Source of the DNA: SKPT01 sp040905445 | Lineage (GTDB): Bacteria; Planctomycetota; Phycisphaerae; Phycisphaerales; Phycisphaeraceae | Direction of reading: 5' to 3' | Assembly (NCBI GenBank): GCA_040905445.1 | Contig: JBBDRN010000049.1 | Coordinates: 6,902-70,901, forward strand | DNA length: 64,000 nucleotides | Part shown: one piece after another, positions 32,058-40,294 of the stretch | How positions within the stretch are numbered: position 1 is the stretch's first letter | Layout: the number at the start of each line of letters is the position of its first letter | Translations under genes and position numbers: made by a program | Notes under the pieces: generated by a model | What the model was told of the DNA's origin: nothing | What the model saw: the letters and a program-made list of their open reading frames with translations, nothing else | Database searches by the model: none

Positions 32058-33635
32058 ATGGCGCACGGCGAAGTGATCGAGACGACACGCCCCTTCGATG
32101 CCGCGCTGGCACGCGTCGCCGTGCGTCGTCGGCGGTGGGATCGCGCGGCCGCGGCGGGATGGAGCGCCGCGGCGTGGGCGCTCGCGGTCATGGTCGTGCT
32201 GCTCGCCGACGCCGCGTGGGGGCTCAGCGCGGGCGCCCGCGTGGTGCTAGGCGTCGTGTTGGTGGGCGGGCTTGTGGCGATTGCCCGCGCGGCGTGGCGC
32301 GGTACGCCCTCCCCCGGTTCCTCCCCGAAGCGAGGGGGGTGGATCGTCGAGGCGTCGGCGGTGGCGCGCGAGCTCGAGCGAGAGCACGGCCTGCACGGCG
32401 ATCCGCTGCGCACGGCCGTGGCGCTGGCCGCCGATGAACCGATCAATGGCGGTCCAGCGCTCAACGCTGCGCTGCGCCACCGCTGCGCCGAACGGGCGGC
32501 CGCGGTGCTGCGCGACGTCGACGTGACCGCCCACCCGCGCGCGGCGGCAATGCGCCCGCTCGGCGCGCTGTGGGCCATCGTCTGCATCGCGGCCGTCGCG
32601 GCCATGCTCCACCCCGGCCTCTTCACCCGCGGCGCGACGCGCCTCGCCCGGCCGATGGGCGACACGCCCGCTTACGGCCTCACGCAGGTCAACCTCGCCC
32701 TCGCGCCCGGCGAGGCCCGGATCGGCGACGACGTGCAGGTGACCGCCCACATGACCGGCCGACCAATCACCGCGGCGACGTTCGTCGAGCTCGACGACGC
32801 CGGCCGAACGCTGCGCCGCTGGCCGATGCGCGCGATGGCGGCGCGGCCGAGTGGATCCGACACGTTCGAGCATCGCCTGCGCCGGCTCGACGGCCCCGTG
32901 CGCTTCCGCATCGACGCTGGTGATGGTCGTGGTGACGAGGGGGGTGGGGGTGAGGCGGCGTTGACGCGGGTGCATGTCGTGACGCCGAGCCGCCCCGCCG
33001 CCACGACGGCCGCGCGCGACGACGAGGCTCTCGACCCGGCGCAGGCGCTGCGGGCCCTGCTCGCACGCCTTCACGCGGAGGTTGCGGCCGTCGAAGCGCT
33101 GGCGGGCGTGGCCCCCGCGCGCGACGTGGACCTGTCCGCGCTGGCGGCAGCGCTCGCGCGCGTTGCGGACGCGCTCGATGCGATCGATGCCCTCGTGGCG
33201 GGCGGTTCGTTCGACGGCGACGCGCTGGCGACGCTGCTCGCGGAGTTGGAGTTGGCGCATCACGCGGCGGCGCTGGCCAGTGATCGCCCGCTCGCCCAGG
33301 CCCCCGCGCTCGCCGCAGTCGCCCGGCGCGACGGCCAGCGCATCGATTCCGCCATGGCCACGATCTCGGACACGGATGACGCGGCGGCGGGCGATGACGG
33401 AGGCGGCGGGCGTGGTGCTGGTGGCGGGAGTGGCGGGAGTGGCGGGGGAGGGGGGGGTGGCGGGGGTGATCCGCTTGCCGCGGGGGACTACCATCAGCAC
33501 CGGCCGGAGCGCGCCGCCAGTGGTGCCGGGGTGGATGGTGAAGCGATCGGCCGCCGCGTCGGGCCCGCCTACCGCGAGCTCGCGCGTCAGTACATGCAGC
33601 GTATCGAAGCCGACAGAAACGAGGCCCCACCATGA
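32058..33635 (+). CDS. Membrane protein with glycine-rich C-terminus, vWFA operon
   Basis: The 525-residue protein has two N-terminal membrane helices (AAWALAVMVVLLADAAWGL and RVVLGVVLVGGLVAIARAA), a third near residue 180 (LGALWAIVCIAAVAAML), then beta-rich and helical regions. A low-complexity tract (GGGSGGSGGGGGGGGG) lies near residue 470. The layout resembles the DUF4175-like proteins found beside BatA and DUF4159 genes in planctomycetes, but I would not name the family firmly. The stretch GTPSPGSSPKRGGW near residue 85 is encoded by a GC-rich hairpin repeat. It is the third gene of the operon and overlaps the next start by four bases. Confidence 0.7.
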   Translation: MAHGEVIETTRPFDAALARVAVRRRRWDRAAAAGWSAAAWALAVMVVLLADAAWGLSAGARVVLGVVLVGGLVAIARAAWRGTPSPGSSPKRGGWIVEASAVARELEREHGLHGDPLRTAVALAADEPINGGPALNAALRHRCAERAAAVLRDVDVTAHPRAAAMRPLGALWAIVCIAAVAAMLHPGLFTRGATRLARPMGDTPAYGLTQVNLALAPGEARIGDDVQVTAHMTGRPITAATFVELDDAGRTLRRWPMRAMAARPSGSDTFEHRLRRLDGPVRFRIDAGDGRGDEGGGGEAALTRVHVVTPSRPAATTAARDDEALDPAQALRALLARLHAEVAAVEALAGVAPARDVDLSALAAALARVADALDAIDALVAGGSFDGDALATLLAELELAHHAAALASDRPLAQAPALAAVARRDGQRIDSAMATISDTDDAAAGDDGGGGRGAGGGSGGSGGGGGGGGGDPLAAGDYHQHRPERAASGAGVDGEAIGRRVGPAYRELARQYMQRIEADRNEAPP

Positions 33636-34408
33636 TGGAAGTGCATGAAGATCGACCGCAGTTTACCGGCGTGGCGGGGCGCGTCGCCCGGGGAGCGACG
33701 GCTAACAGCGTTGTGCGGGCGTTGCTCGCGATGGCGCTGCTCGCCTGTGTGCACCACGCGGCCGCGGCCGACGAGCCGCTCATCGAGGCCGCCATCGTGT
33801 CGGTCGGCAATGCGGAGGAGGACGAAGCCCCGGCCTCGCCGACCGCCTGCTTCTCCGCCGGCTTTCTCACGAGCGTCGCGCGCGAGACGGACATCCCCGT
33901 CAAGCGCGAGCTGACGCCTGTCACGCTCGATGACGAGGCGCTCTTCGACCACCCGTTTCTCATTCTCACCGGCCGGGGGGCGTGGCAGTTCACGGACGAT
34001 CAGCAAGCGGCGCTGCGAGATTTCATCGACGCCGGCGGCTTCGTCCTCGCCTCGGCGCGCTGCGGCGACGAGGCATGGAGCCGGAGTCTGCGCGCGACGA
34101 TCGCCGCGCTGCACGTGGCCGCGGGCGACGACGACGGCGAGGATGAACCGGCGCTCGCGCCGCTGGACATGGATCACGCCATTTTCAGCACGCTCTACGA
34201 GATCGATCAGGTCCGGCTGCTGGACGACGACACGCCGCGCGCGCTCGAGGGGCTTGAGCGGGGCGGGCGACTGGCCGTGCTCTTCTCGCCGCAGGGGTTG
34301 AATGACGGGCGCAACGTCAGCACCGCCTGCCGCTGTTGCGACGGCAGCGAGATCCGCAACGCGCAGGCGATCAACGCCAACGCGCTCGTCTACGCGCTGA
34401 CGCACTGA
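33632..34408 (+). CDS. DUF4159 domain protein, exported
   Basis: The 258-residue protein has a signal peptide (ALLAMALLACVHHAAA) and a DUF4159 domain. Visible conserved stretches are FLILTGRGAWQFTDDQQAALRDFI (split here), DAGGFVLASARCGD and HAIFSTLYEIDQV, then a Cys-rich end (ACRCCDGSEIRNAQ). DUF4159 is related to the class I glutamine amidotransferase fold but lacks a proven activity. It commonly closes BatA/vWFA operons. The start overlaps the preceding stop (ATGA). The role is presumably in the same envelope complex. Confidence 0.85.
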   Translation: MMEVHEDRPQFTGVAGRVARGATANSVVRALLAMALLACVHHAAAADEPLIEAAIVSVGNAEEDEAPASPTACFSAGFLTSVARETDIPVKRELTPVTLDDEALFDHPFLILTGRGAWQFTDDQQAALRDFIDAGGFVLASARCGDEAWSRSLRATIAALHVAAGDDDGEDEPALAPLDMDHAIFSTLYEIDQVRLLDDDTPRALEGLERGGRLAVLFSPQGLNDGRNVSTACRCCDGSEIRNAQAINANALVYALTH

Positions 34409-34469
34409 ATCGGAAGCTCACGGATTGTCATTCGCGGGCTTCGTTCGCCCTGCTGCGATCGCGACGCGT

Positions 34470-35159
34470 TCAGTTCAGCGGCAGGCCGTTCTCATCGACC
34501 GCCGGCTCGAGGCGCTGCGCCATCCGCAGCGTCCGCCGCGTGCCTTGGAGGTGATGCTCGAGCCACGCGGCCCGCTTTTCCGGGTCGGGCTCGGCAAGCA
34601 TCGCGTACCGCTCTTCCACGCCGTGGCACAGCGTCAGCACCGCCAGGTCGATCACCGCGGCCGTGGGCACCTCGTCGTTGAGCCAGTTGTTGATCGCATG
34701 CACCGCCGCGAGTTGCTTGAGCAGTTCGTCGTGCAGCAACTCCTCCAAGTGCTGCCGCGCGTCGGACAGGTCGATCTCCATCGGCTCGGTGTACTCCGTG
34801 GGCTCGAGCATCGCCACGCGGTAGGCGTCATGCTCCAACTCATCGACGACGCGCGCCCGGCAGATGCCCTGCAGCAGCATGTTGTATCGGCCATCAGGCA
34901 ACTGCTCGTGGCGCACGATGCGCCCCAGGCAGACGTGTGGCCGCAGCGGCGCGTCGCCACCATCCCCGCCCGCGTCCCGCGCGTTCTCATAGACCGCCAT
35001 CGCGATCAACCCCGCATCCTCCAGCGCGTCGGCGACCATCCGCCGATAGCGCGACTCGAAGATGTGCAGCGGAATCACCGCGTGCGGCAGCAAGGCGCAG
35101 TTGGCCAGCGGAAACAACGGCACGGGGCTTGAAAAGTCGATGGACACGGCCTCGGCCAT
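34470..35159 (-). CDS. Lon N-terminal (substrate-binding) domain protein
   Basis: The 229-residue protein contains the N-terminal LON domain without the ATPase: VPLFPLANCALLPHAVIPLHIFE (split here), then RYRRMVADAL and LGRIVRHEQLPDGRYNMLLQGICRARV (split here). The C-terminal half is helical (LHDELLKQLAAVHAINNWL). Stand-alone LON-domain proteins are widespread; they may bind unfolded or N-terminal degrons, but the function is not settled. ATG 35159 fits the domain start, and TACAAT ends six bases upstream, so the mRNA is likely leaderless. The gene converges with the vWFA operon. Confidence 0.88.
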   Translation of the reverse strand: MAEAVSIDFSSPVPLFPLANCALLPHAVIPLHIFESRYRRMVADALEDAGLIAMAVYENARDAGGDGGDAPLRPHVCLGRIVRHEQLPDGRYNMLLQGICRARVVDELEHDAYRVAMLEPTEYTEPMEIDLSDARQHLEELLHDELLKQLAAVHAINNWLNDEVPTAAVIDLAVLTLCHGVEERYAMLAEPDPEKRAAWLEHHLQGTRRTLRMAQRLEPAVDENGLPLN

Positions 35160-35293
35160 GCCAGCATTGTAGGCCCCCACCGGGGCGCGCCGTGTCATAG
35201 GGCTTCAGCACGATTGAGGAAGGCCCATGGAATTGCAATCCGTGGGCTTCATGCAGCGGCGCCCGAAGAGGCGAAAGGCCCTTTCCGCGGACC

Positions 35294-36388
35294 CTACGCC
35301 TGCTGCCGGGCCGGGGCCTCAAATCCGTGGGCGCGGTACCAGGCCGCGGGGTCGGCCTTGAGCGCGGCGACCATCCGCGTGAGCGTGTCGCGCAGCCGGT
35401 GCCGCGGCTCCCAGTCCAGCACCAGCCGCGCCCGCGAGATGTCCAGCTCGTAATGCGCGTCGGCGAAGTCGATCATCCACGGCTTGATGAACGCCCCGCC
35501 CGCGCCCGGCAGGCGGTTCTGCACCCACGCGCCGGTCTTCGCCAGCGTCTTGGGGATACGGTGCGTCGCCCAGCGCTCGCCGTGGATGAGCTTGCCGAGC
35601 ACCTGCTGAATCTGTTCGTAGCTCATCACGTCCGGCTCGCCGATGAGGATCGCCAGTTCCGGCGGCAGGCTCGTGCGCCGATCGACGCCGCGCTCCAGCG
35701 CGTCGACGAGGTCGTCGAGATGCACCCACGCCTGTCCGTGGTGCGCGTCTCCGGGGAAGACGCGGCTGGTCATCTGCCGCTCGCGGATGCGCCTGATCTG
35801 CTGGGCGATCGGGATCGAGTTGCAGTAGTCGGTGTAGACGCCTGCGACGCGCAGGATGAGCAGGCGGATGTCGCCGTGATGCTTGTGCAGCACGCTCTCG
35901 GTGCGCAGCTTGGAGTTGGGGTAATCCCACGTCGGCGCGGTGGTCGAGTCCTCGTGGATCGGCTCGCCCGGCCGCGTGGGCCGATGCACCAGCATGGTCG
36001 ACGAGAAGAGGAACTGGTCGGTGTGGATGTCGTGTCGGCGCAGGGCGGTGATGAGCCGCTCGCTGCCGCGGACGGTGACCTTGTCGTAAAACGGGCTGGG
36101 CTCGCCGGAGAAGTCGTAGTAGGCGGCGAGGTGGACGACGCTGGCGACCCGGCCGTCGGCGGTGTGCTTCAGCGCGGCGACGCGCTGGTCGACGGCTTCA
36201 TCCGACGTCAGGTCGATCTTTTCAAAAGCGGCGGCATCAGGCAGCGGCTCGGTGGGCTCGACCTTGTCCCAGGCAAGGATGCGATAGCGATGGGCGAGGC
36301 GATTGACGATCGCCGAGCCGATGAGCCCGCTGCTGCCGGTGACGATGACGGTCTCGCGTCCCTGTGCCGATTCCTCGGGGCGGATCAT
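35294..36388 (-). CDS. NAD-dependent epimerase/dehydratase
   Basis: The 364-residue extended short-chain dehydrogenase has the NAD-binding TGSSGLIGSAI motif (about residues 15-25). The catalytic YxxxK appears as YPNSK near residue 165, with SSTMLVH before it. Length is normal for nucleotide-sugar epimerases, but the substrate cannot be read from sequence. AGGAGG lies six bases before ATG 36388. Its stop TAG is the first triplet of a family E half-repeat (TAGGGTCCGC on the minus strand), so the C-terminal end may have been set by the repeat. Confidence 0.88.
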   Translation of the reverse strand: MIRPEESAQGRETVIVTGSSGLIGSAIVNRLAHRYRILAWDKVEPTEPLPDAAAFEKIDLTSDEAVDQRVAALKHTADGRVASVVHLAAYYDFSGEPSPFYDKVTVRGSERLITALRRHDIHTDQFLFSSTMLVHRPTRPGEPIHEDSTTAPTWDYPNSKLRTESVLHKHHGDIRLLILRVAGVYTDYCNSIPIAQQIRRIRERQMTSRVFPGDAHHGQAWVHLDDLVDALERGVDRRTSLPPELAILIGEPDVMSYEQIQQVLGKLIHGERWATHRIPKTLAKTGAWVQNRLPGAGGAFIKPWMIDFADAHYELDISRARLVLDWEPRHRLRDTLTRMVAALKADPAAWYRAHGFEAPARQQA

Positions 36389-36449
36389 GGGTGGCCTCCT
36401 TGCGCTGGCGTCGTGAGGTACACGTGTGCAAGCGGCGCGCCGTGGAGTG

Positions 36450-36505
36450 GCGGGGTGAAACGCCAAGGCGCCAAGGGGGCGGAGAGATCGCCAAGGAGGG
36501 AAGAG
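36450..36505. repeat. CGCCAAGG tandem repeat
   Basis: AACGCCAAGGCGCCAAGGGGGC, split over 36459-36480, is followed by ATCGCCAAGGAGG near 36488-36500. It is another low-complexity tandem family and lies in the gap before the epimerase gene. Confidence 0.6.
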
Positions 36506-36541
36506 AGGGGGGATACCCCGGGGGCCCGCGGCGCAGGGGCG

Positions 36542-37189
36542 TCAGTTGCCGCTGTGGATGAGGTAGGCGTCGTCGTCGCCGTCGGCCTTGAAGATGTGGT
36601 CGTCGGTGTGCTCGAAGCCGCCGTAGGCCGTGTCGTGGATGTGGGTGGTTTCAAAGGCGACGTGGTTGTCATTCCAGACGACGCTGCCACGCCACGGCTC
36701 GCCATCGTGCACGCTTGCCGGGTCGTCGGCCGTGCCGGTGTTGCGGTCGCCGAGCACGATGGCGTTCGTGCTCAGCGTCTCGCTCCACTCGTCGTATCGC
36801 CCGCCGGCCTCGGGCAACTGGAGCATCGCGTAGGAGTAATGGTCGGACGTGAATGGGCCGGACTCCCACGGCGCCCGCTCACGCTCCAGCGAACTGACAA
36901 GGTAATCGGGCGAGAAGTAGTCGCCGTCGAGCAGCAGTGTGAGCCGGTCCTCGACGTCCGTCGCGATCGGCTCCCCGCCGGCATCGAGGCCGGGGTAGAA
37001 GCCGTTGTTGCCGCCGCTGTACATCACCATCGCTTGGTGGATGCCGCGGAGTTCGCGGGTATTCGGCCAATGGCGGCTTCGCTGGCGCTGCGAGTCTAGC
37101 CAGAGGAAAAGGCCTCCGCCCGCCACAATGGCGACGGCGACGACAGCAATCACCTCCGTCAACGTCATGCCTCGGCCTGCGTTGCGCAT
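36542..37189 (-). CDS. Prepilin-like protein, downstream copy of a tandem pair
   Basis: The 215-residue protein opens MRNAGRGMTLTEVIAVVAVAI: a very short leader, then the prepilin cleavage motif G-MTLTE and a hydrophobic helix. The mature part has YPGLDAGGEPIATDVEDRL, GDYFSPDYLVSS, HYSYAMLQLPEAGGRYDEW, VVWNDNHVAFETTH and the terminus FKADGDDDAYLIHSGN. It lacks the H-X9-DG signature but has NDNHVAFE, which may play that place. GGAGG precedes ATG 37189. Its paralogue begins 885 bases upstream on the same strand with an almost identical leader region. Confidence 0.82.
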   Translation of the reverse strand: MRNAGRGMTLTEVIAVVAVAIVAGGGLFLWLDSQRQRSRHWPNTRELRGIHQAMVMYSGGNNGFYPGLDAGGEPIATDVEDRLTLLLDGDYFSPDYLVSSLERERAPWESGPFTSDHYSYAMLQLPEAGGRYDEWSETLSTNAIVLGDRNTGTADDPASVHDGEPWRGSVVWNDNHVAFETTHIHDTAYGGFEHTDDHIFKADGDDDAYLIHSGN

Positions 37190-37329
37190 CGCCTGACCTC
37201 CCGGATGTGAGCCTCCGGAAGCTGATTGTAACGCATGCGGGCCGCTAAACCCACCAAATCCCGCGATCACCACCCCCCCCGGGCGGGTCGACCCGCGGGG
37301 GCGGGGGGTTAAGGTCCCGTCCGAAAAAG

Positions 37330-37406
37330 GGGTGCCACTGGTGGCTCGCCCACCAGTGCCCGAATGCCACACGCGCACACTGGCGGACAAGCCGCCAGTG
37401 GCACCC
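37330..37406. repeat. Family C double hairpin (first tandem unit)
   Basis: GGGTGCCACTGGTGG..CCACCAGTG and CACTGGCGG..CCGCCAGTGGCACCC, with GTCCGAAAA just before. It lies in the leader of the downstream prepilin copy, 140 bases before the start codon. Confidence 0.85.
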
Positions 37407-37417
37407 ACCGCACGACG

Positions 37418-38074
37418 TCAGTTGCCGCTGTGGATAAGGTAGGCGTCGTCGTCGCCGTCGGCCTTGAAGATGTGGTCGTCGGTGTGCTCGAAGCCGCCGT
37501 AGGCCGTGTCGAGCCGGTGGGTGGTTTCAAACCCCACGTGGTTGTCGTTCCAGACGACGCCGCCGCGCCACTGCTCGCTGTCGTGCACGCTCGCCGGCGC
37601 GTCGGCCGTGCCGGTGTTGCGGTCGCTGAGCACGATGGCGTTCGTGTTCAGCGTCTCGCGCCACTCGTCGTGCCGCCCGCCCGCCTCCGGCACCTGCAGC
37701 ACCGCGTAGGAGTAGTGGTCGGACGTGAACGGCCCGGACTCCCACGGCGTGCGAGCGGCGTCCTGCGGGTTGACGAGGTAGTCCGGCGAGAAGTAGTCGC
37801 CGTCGAGCAGCAGCTTGAGCCGATCCTCGACGTCGATCGCCACCGGCTCGCCTTCGGCGTCCAAGCCGGGGTAGTACGCACCGTTGCCACCCCCGTACAT
37901 CACCAGCCCCTGGTGAACGCTACGCAGTTGCGTGTTGTTCTGCATGCGTCGGGAGCCGCCACCGTTGATCAACGCCGATAAAAAGATCACGACAAGCCCC
38001 CCCAGCACCAGCATCGCCACCGCAACCGTTGCGACGATTTCCGTCAACGTCATGCCTCGGCCTGCGTTGCGCAT
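37418..38074 (-). CDS. Prepilin-like protein, upstream copy of a tandem pair
   Basis: The 218-residue paralogue of the gene at 36542-37189 starts MRNAGRGMTLTEIVATVAVAM, with identical first 12 residues, then a diverged helix (LVLGGLVVIFLSALI). The C-terminal half is highly similar and the final HSGN is shared. Conserved blocks are YPGLDAEGEPVAIDVEDRL, YFSPDYLV, HYSYAVLQVPEAGGRHDEW, and KADGDDDAYLIHSGN. GGAGG precedes ATG 38074, and a TACAAT box lies 36 to 41 bases upstream of the start. Both copies are presumably exported and cleaved by a prepilin peptidase and may assemble together. Confidence 0.82.
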   Translation of the reverse strand: MRNAGRGMTLTEIVATVAVAMLVLGGLVVIFLSALINGGGSRRMQNNTQLRSVHQGLVMYGGGNGAYYPGLDAEGEPVAIDVEDRLKLLLDGDYFSPDYLVNPQDAARTPWESGPFTSDHYSYAVLQVPEAGGRHDEWRETLNTNAIVLSDRNTGTADAPASVHDSEQWRGGVVWNDNHVGFETTHRLDTAYGGFEHTDDHIFKADGDDDAYLIHSGN

Positions 38075-38109
38075 CGCGTGACCTCCCGGATGTGAGCCTC
38101 CGGAAGCTG

Positions 38110-38115
38110 ATTGTA
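38110..38115 (-). promoter_or_regulatory. -10-like TACAAT shared by both prepilin genes
   Basis: On the minus strand TACAAT (38115-38110) is followed by a ~36-base leader with GGGAGGTCA. The same sequence is found at 37225-37230 before the second copy. No -35 at standard spacing is clear. Confidence 0.45.
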
Positions 38116-38212
38116 ACGCATGCGGGCCGCTGAACCCACCAAATCCCGCGATCACCGCCCCCCGGGCGGGTCGACCCGCGGGGGCGGGGGGTTAAGGTCC
38201 CGTCCGAAAAAG

Positions 38213-38289
38213 GGGTGCCACTGGTGGCTCGCCCACCAGTGCCCGAATGCCACACGCGCACACTGGCGGACAAGCCGCCAGTGGCACCC
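38213..38289. repeat. Family C double hairpin (second tandem unit)
   Basis: Identical in its two hairpins to 37330-37406, with the same outer GTCCGAAAA. It lies about 140 bases upstream of the first prepilin gene in transcription order. Confidence 0.85.
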
Positions 38290-38305
38290 ACCGCTCCGTG
38301 TCTTG

Positions 38306-38370
38306 TAGGGTCCGCTGGGCGGACCTTCCCCGTGTGTCGCGGCGGGAGAAGGTCCCCACAGCGGACCCTA
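38306..38370. repeat. Family E inverted repeat
   Basis: TAGGGTCCGCTGGGCGGACC ... GGTCC..ACAGCGGACCCTA. It stands directly beside a family D pair, with only one base between them. Confidence 0.8.
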
Positions 38371-38371
38371 C

Positions 38372-38545
38372 AAAGCCGGGACCGGTGGTCCCGGGGGTCG
38401 CGGCGAGGACTGCGGATCCGGCGATCCGTCCATGCGTCGCCTGCGTTCGTCTGCCGGGCCTGCGGTGCGGGGTCGGCGTGACGGTGGCGCCGCCGGTGTG
38501 CCGGGAACCGTCGCCGCCTCCCCGGGACCGCCGGTCCCGGCTTTG
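38372..38545. repeat. Family D pair (MITE-like)
   Basis: AAAGCCGGGACCGGTGGTCC at 38372-38391 and GGACCGCCGGTCCCGGCTTT at 38525-38544 are inverted relative to each other around about 125 bases of unrelated GC-rich sequence with no gene. The stretch 38289-38711 contains only these repeats and the ahcY terminator. Confidence 0.75.
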
Positions 38546-38575
38546 TGGCAAGGATTCGTCAGCGGCCGGCGGCGC

Positions 38576-38613
38576 AAAAAAGGAGACCCGCGAACAAAAG
38601 TCCACGGGCCTCC
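38576..38613 (-). terminator. Intrinsic terminator of ahcY
   Basis: On the minus strand GGAGGCCCGTG, an 11-base loop, CGCGGGTCTCC, then TTTTTT. Stem and T-run are convincing. It lies about 100 bases past the ahcY stop. Confidence 0.85.
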
Positions 38614-38711
38614 GGGGGGGGGCTTGGTGTGTCAGCCTCACGGCGTGCCGGGGGCTGACAATTTATTATAGCGTCCGCGGCGGTGCGTGGCGCGGTGGGG
38701 CGCAAAATCGG

Positions 38712-40196
38712 TCAATACCGGTAGTGCTCGGACTTGTAAGGCCCATTGACCGGCACGCCGATGTAGTCGGCCTGCTCCTTGCTCAGCTTCGTGAGCTTCA
38801 CGCCGAGTTGGTCCAGGTGCAGCCGGGCGACCTTCTCGTCCAGGTGCTTGGGCAGGACGTAGACCTTCCGCTCGTACTGGCCCTTGTTGGTCGCCAGCTC
38901 GATCTGGGCGATCGTCTGGTTGGTGAAGCTGTTGGACATCACGAAGCTCGGGTGGCCCGTCGCGCAGCCGAGGTTCATCAGCCGGCCCTCGGCGAGGATC
39001 AGCACGCTGTGGCCGTCGTCGAACGTCCACTCGTGGTACTGCGGCTTGATCTCGGTCTTCTTGACCTTGCCCTGCTCACGCCACTTCTCCAGCGTCGCCA
39101 TCTCGACCTCGTTGTCGAAGTGCCCGATGTTGGCGACGATGGCCTTGTCCTTCATGCGCTTCATCTGGTCGGCGCTGATGACGTTGAAGTTGCCCGTGGT
39201 GGTGATGAAGATGTCCGCCGTGGCGACGACGTCCTCGACGGTCGTCACTTCATAGCCTTCCATCGCGGCCTGAAGGGCGCAGATGGGGTCGACCTCGGTG
39301 ACGATCACGCGGGCGCCTTGGCCCCGCAGGCTCTGGCAGCAGCCCTTGCCCACGTCGCCGTAGCCGCACACCACCGCGACCTTGCCGGACATCATCACGT
39401 CCGTGGCGCGGTTCAGCCCGTCGATGAGGCTGTGCCGGCAGCCGTAGAGATTGTCGAACTTGCTCTTGGTCACCGAGTCGTTGACGTTGATGGCGGGGAA
39501 GAGCAGCGTGCCCGCCTTTTCCATCTCGTAGAGCCGGTGCACGCCCGTGGTCGTCTCCTCAGACACGCCCTGGATCTCCGCGGCGACCTTCTGCCAGCGC
39601 TTGGGGTCTTCCGCGAGGCAGCCGGCGAGCAGCTTGAGCACTTCCTTGAACTCGGTGTTGTCCGTCGTCTCGGGGCCGGGGACGGCGCCCGCCTTCTCGA
39701 ACTCGACGCCCTTGTGGATGAGCAGCGTCGCGTCGCCGCCGTCGTCCACGATCTGCGTCGGGCCCTGCCCGTCGCCGAAGTTCAGCGCCTTCTCGGTGCA
39801 CCACCAGTAGTCGGCGAGCGTCTCACCCTTCCAGGCGAACACGGGCACGCCCTTGGGGTTGTCCGGCGTGCCGTCGGGGCCGACGACGATGGCGGCGGCG
39901 GCGTGATCCTGCGTCGAATAGATGTTGCACGACGCCCAGCGCACGTCCGCGCCCAGCTCGGTCAGCGTCTCGATCAGCACGGCCGTCTGAATCGTCATAT
40001 GCAGCGAGCCCATGACCCGCTGGCCCTTGAGCGGCTGGGCCTTGCGGTACTCGGCACGGGTGGCCATCAGCCCCGGCATCTCCTTCTCGGCCAGCTCGAT
40101 CTCGCGTCGGCCCCACTCGGCGAGGCCGAGGTCGGCGACGTTGAAGTCGAGGCCGTTCTTCGTCGTGACGTCCGGGGCGGTGGTTGCAGTGGTCAT
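38712..40196 (-). CDS. ahcY: Adenosylhomocysteinase
   Basis: The 494-residue enzyme splits S-adenosylhomocysteine into adenosine and homocysteine with bound NAD, removing the product inhibitor of methyltransferases. Visible marks are GSLHMTIQTAVLIETL, SCNIYSTQDHAAAA, the NAD motif VCGYGDVGKGCCQSLRGQG (about residues 275-293) and the C-terminal GPYKSEHYRY. The length includes the ~40-residue insert common to many bacterial forms. AGGAG precedes ATG 40196. It is the second gene after an ArsR-methyltransferase, 98 bases downstream. I do not see a SAH riboswitch in that gap, so control is probably at the upstream promoter. Confidence 0.97.
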   Translation of the reverse strand: MTTATTAPDVTTKNGLDFNVADLGLAEWGRREIELAEKEMPGLMATRAEYRKAQPLKGQRVMGSLHMTIQTAVLIETLTELGADVRWASCNIYSTQDHAAAAIVVGPDGTPDNPKGVPVFAWKGETLADYWWCTEKALNFGDGQGPTQIVDDGGDATLLIHKGVEFEKAGAVPGPETTDNTEFKEVLKLLAGCLAEDPKRWQKVAAEIQGVSEETTTGVHRLYEMEKAGTLLFPAINVNDSVTKSKFDNLYGCRHSLIDGLNRATDVMMSGKVAVVCGYGDVGKGCCQSLRGQGARVIVTEVDPICALQAAMEGYEVTTVEDVVATADIFITTTGNFNVISADQMKRMKDKAIVANIGHFDNEVEMATLEKWREQGKVKKTEIKPQYHEWTFDDGHSVLILAEGRLMNLGCATGHPSFVMSNSFTNQTIAQIELATNKGQYERKVYVLPKHLDEKVARLHLDQLGVKLTKLSKEQADYIGVPVNGPYKSEHYRY

Positions 40197-40294
40197 AATG
40201 CGATTGCTCCTGATGGTTCAAAAATTCCGTAAAAGTCAATTCAATAACCCCCCATCCCGCCCCCCCCCCCGCCACGTCCCGCGAGCCTTCGGCG

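Noticed and set aside
29552..32665. 1037-codon open frame antisense to the vWFA genes
   Set aside because: The vWFA proteins on the plus strand have clear motifs, ribosome-binding sites and overlaps. The antisense frame is low in hydrophobic pattern and Arg-rich.
37317..38290. CRISPR array suggested by recurring hairpins
   Set aside because: The repeats are two copies ~880 bases apart with a gene between; no regular spacers and no cas genes.
36542..38650. Insertion sequence between the epimerase and ahcY genes
   Set aside because: The duplicated ~880-base unit encodes prepilins, not a transposase, and has no terminal inverted repeats enclosing it.
40197..40294. SAH riboswitch upstream of ahcY
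   Set aside because: The 98-base gap is dominated by a C-tract and AT-rich start region and does not show the conserved SAH aptamer core. Control by the ArsR-methyltransferase is a better explanation.
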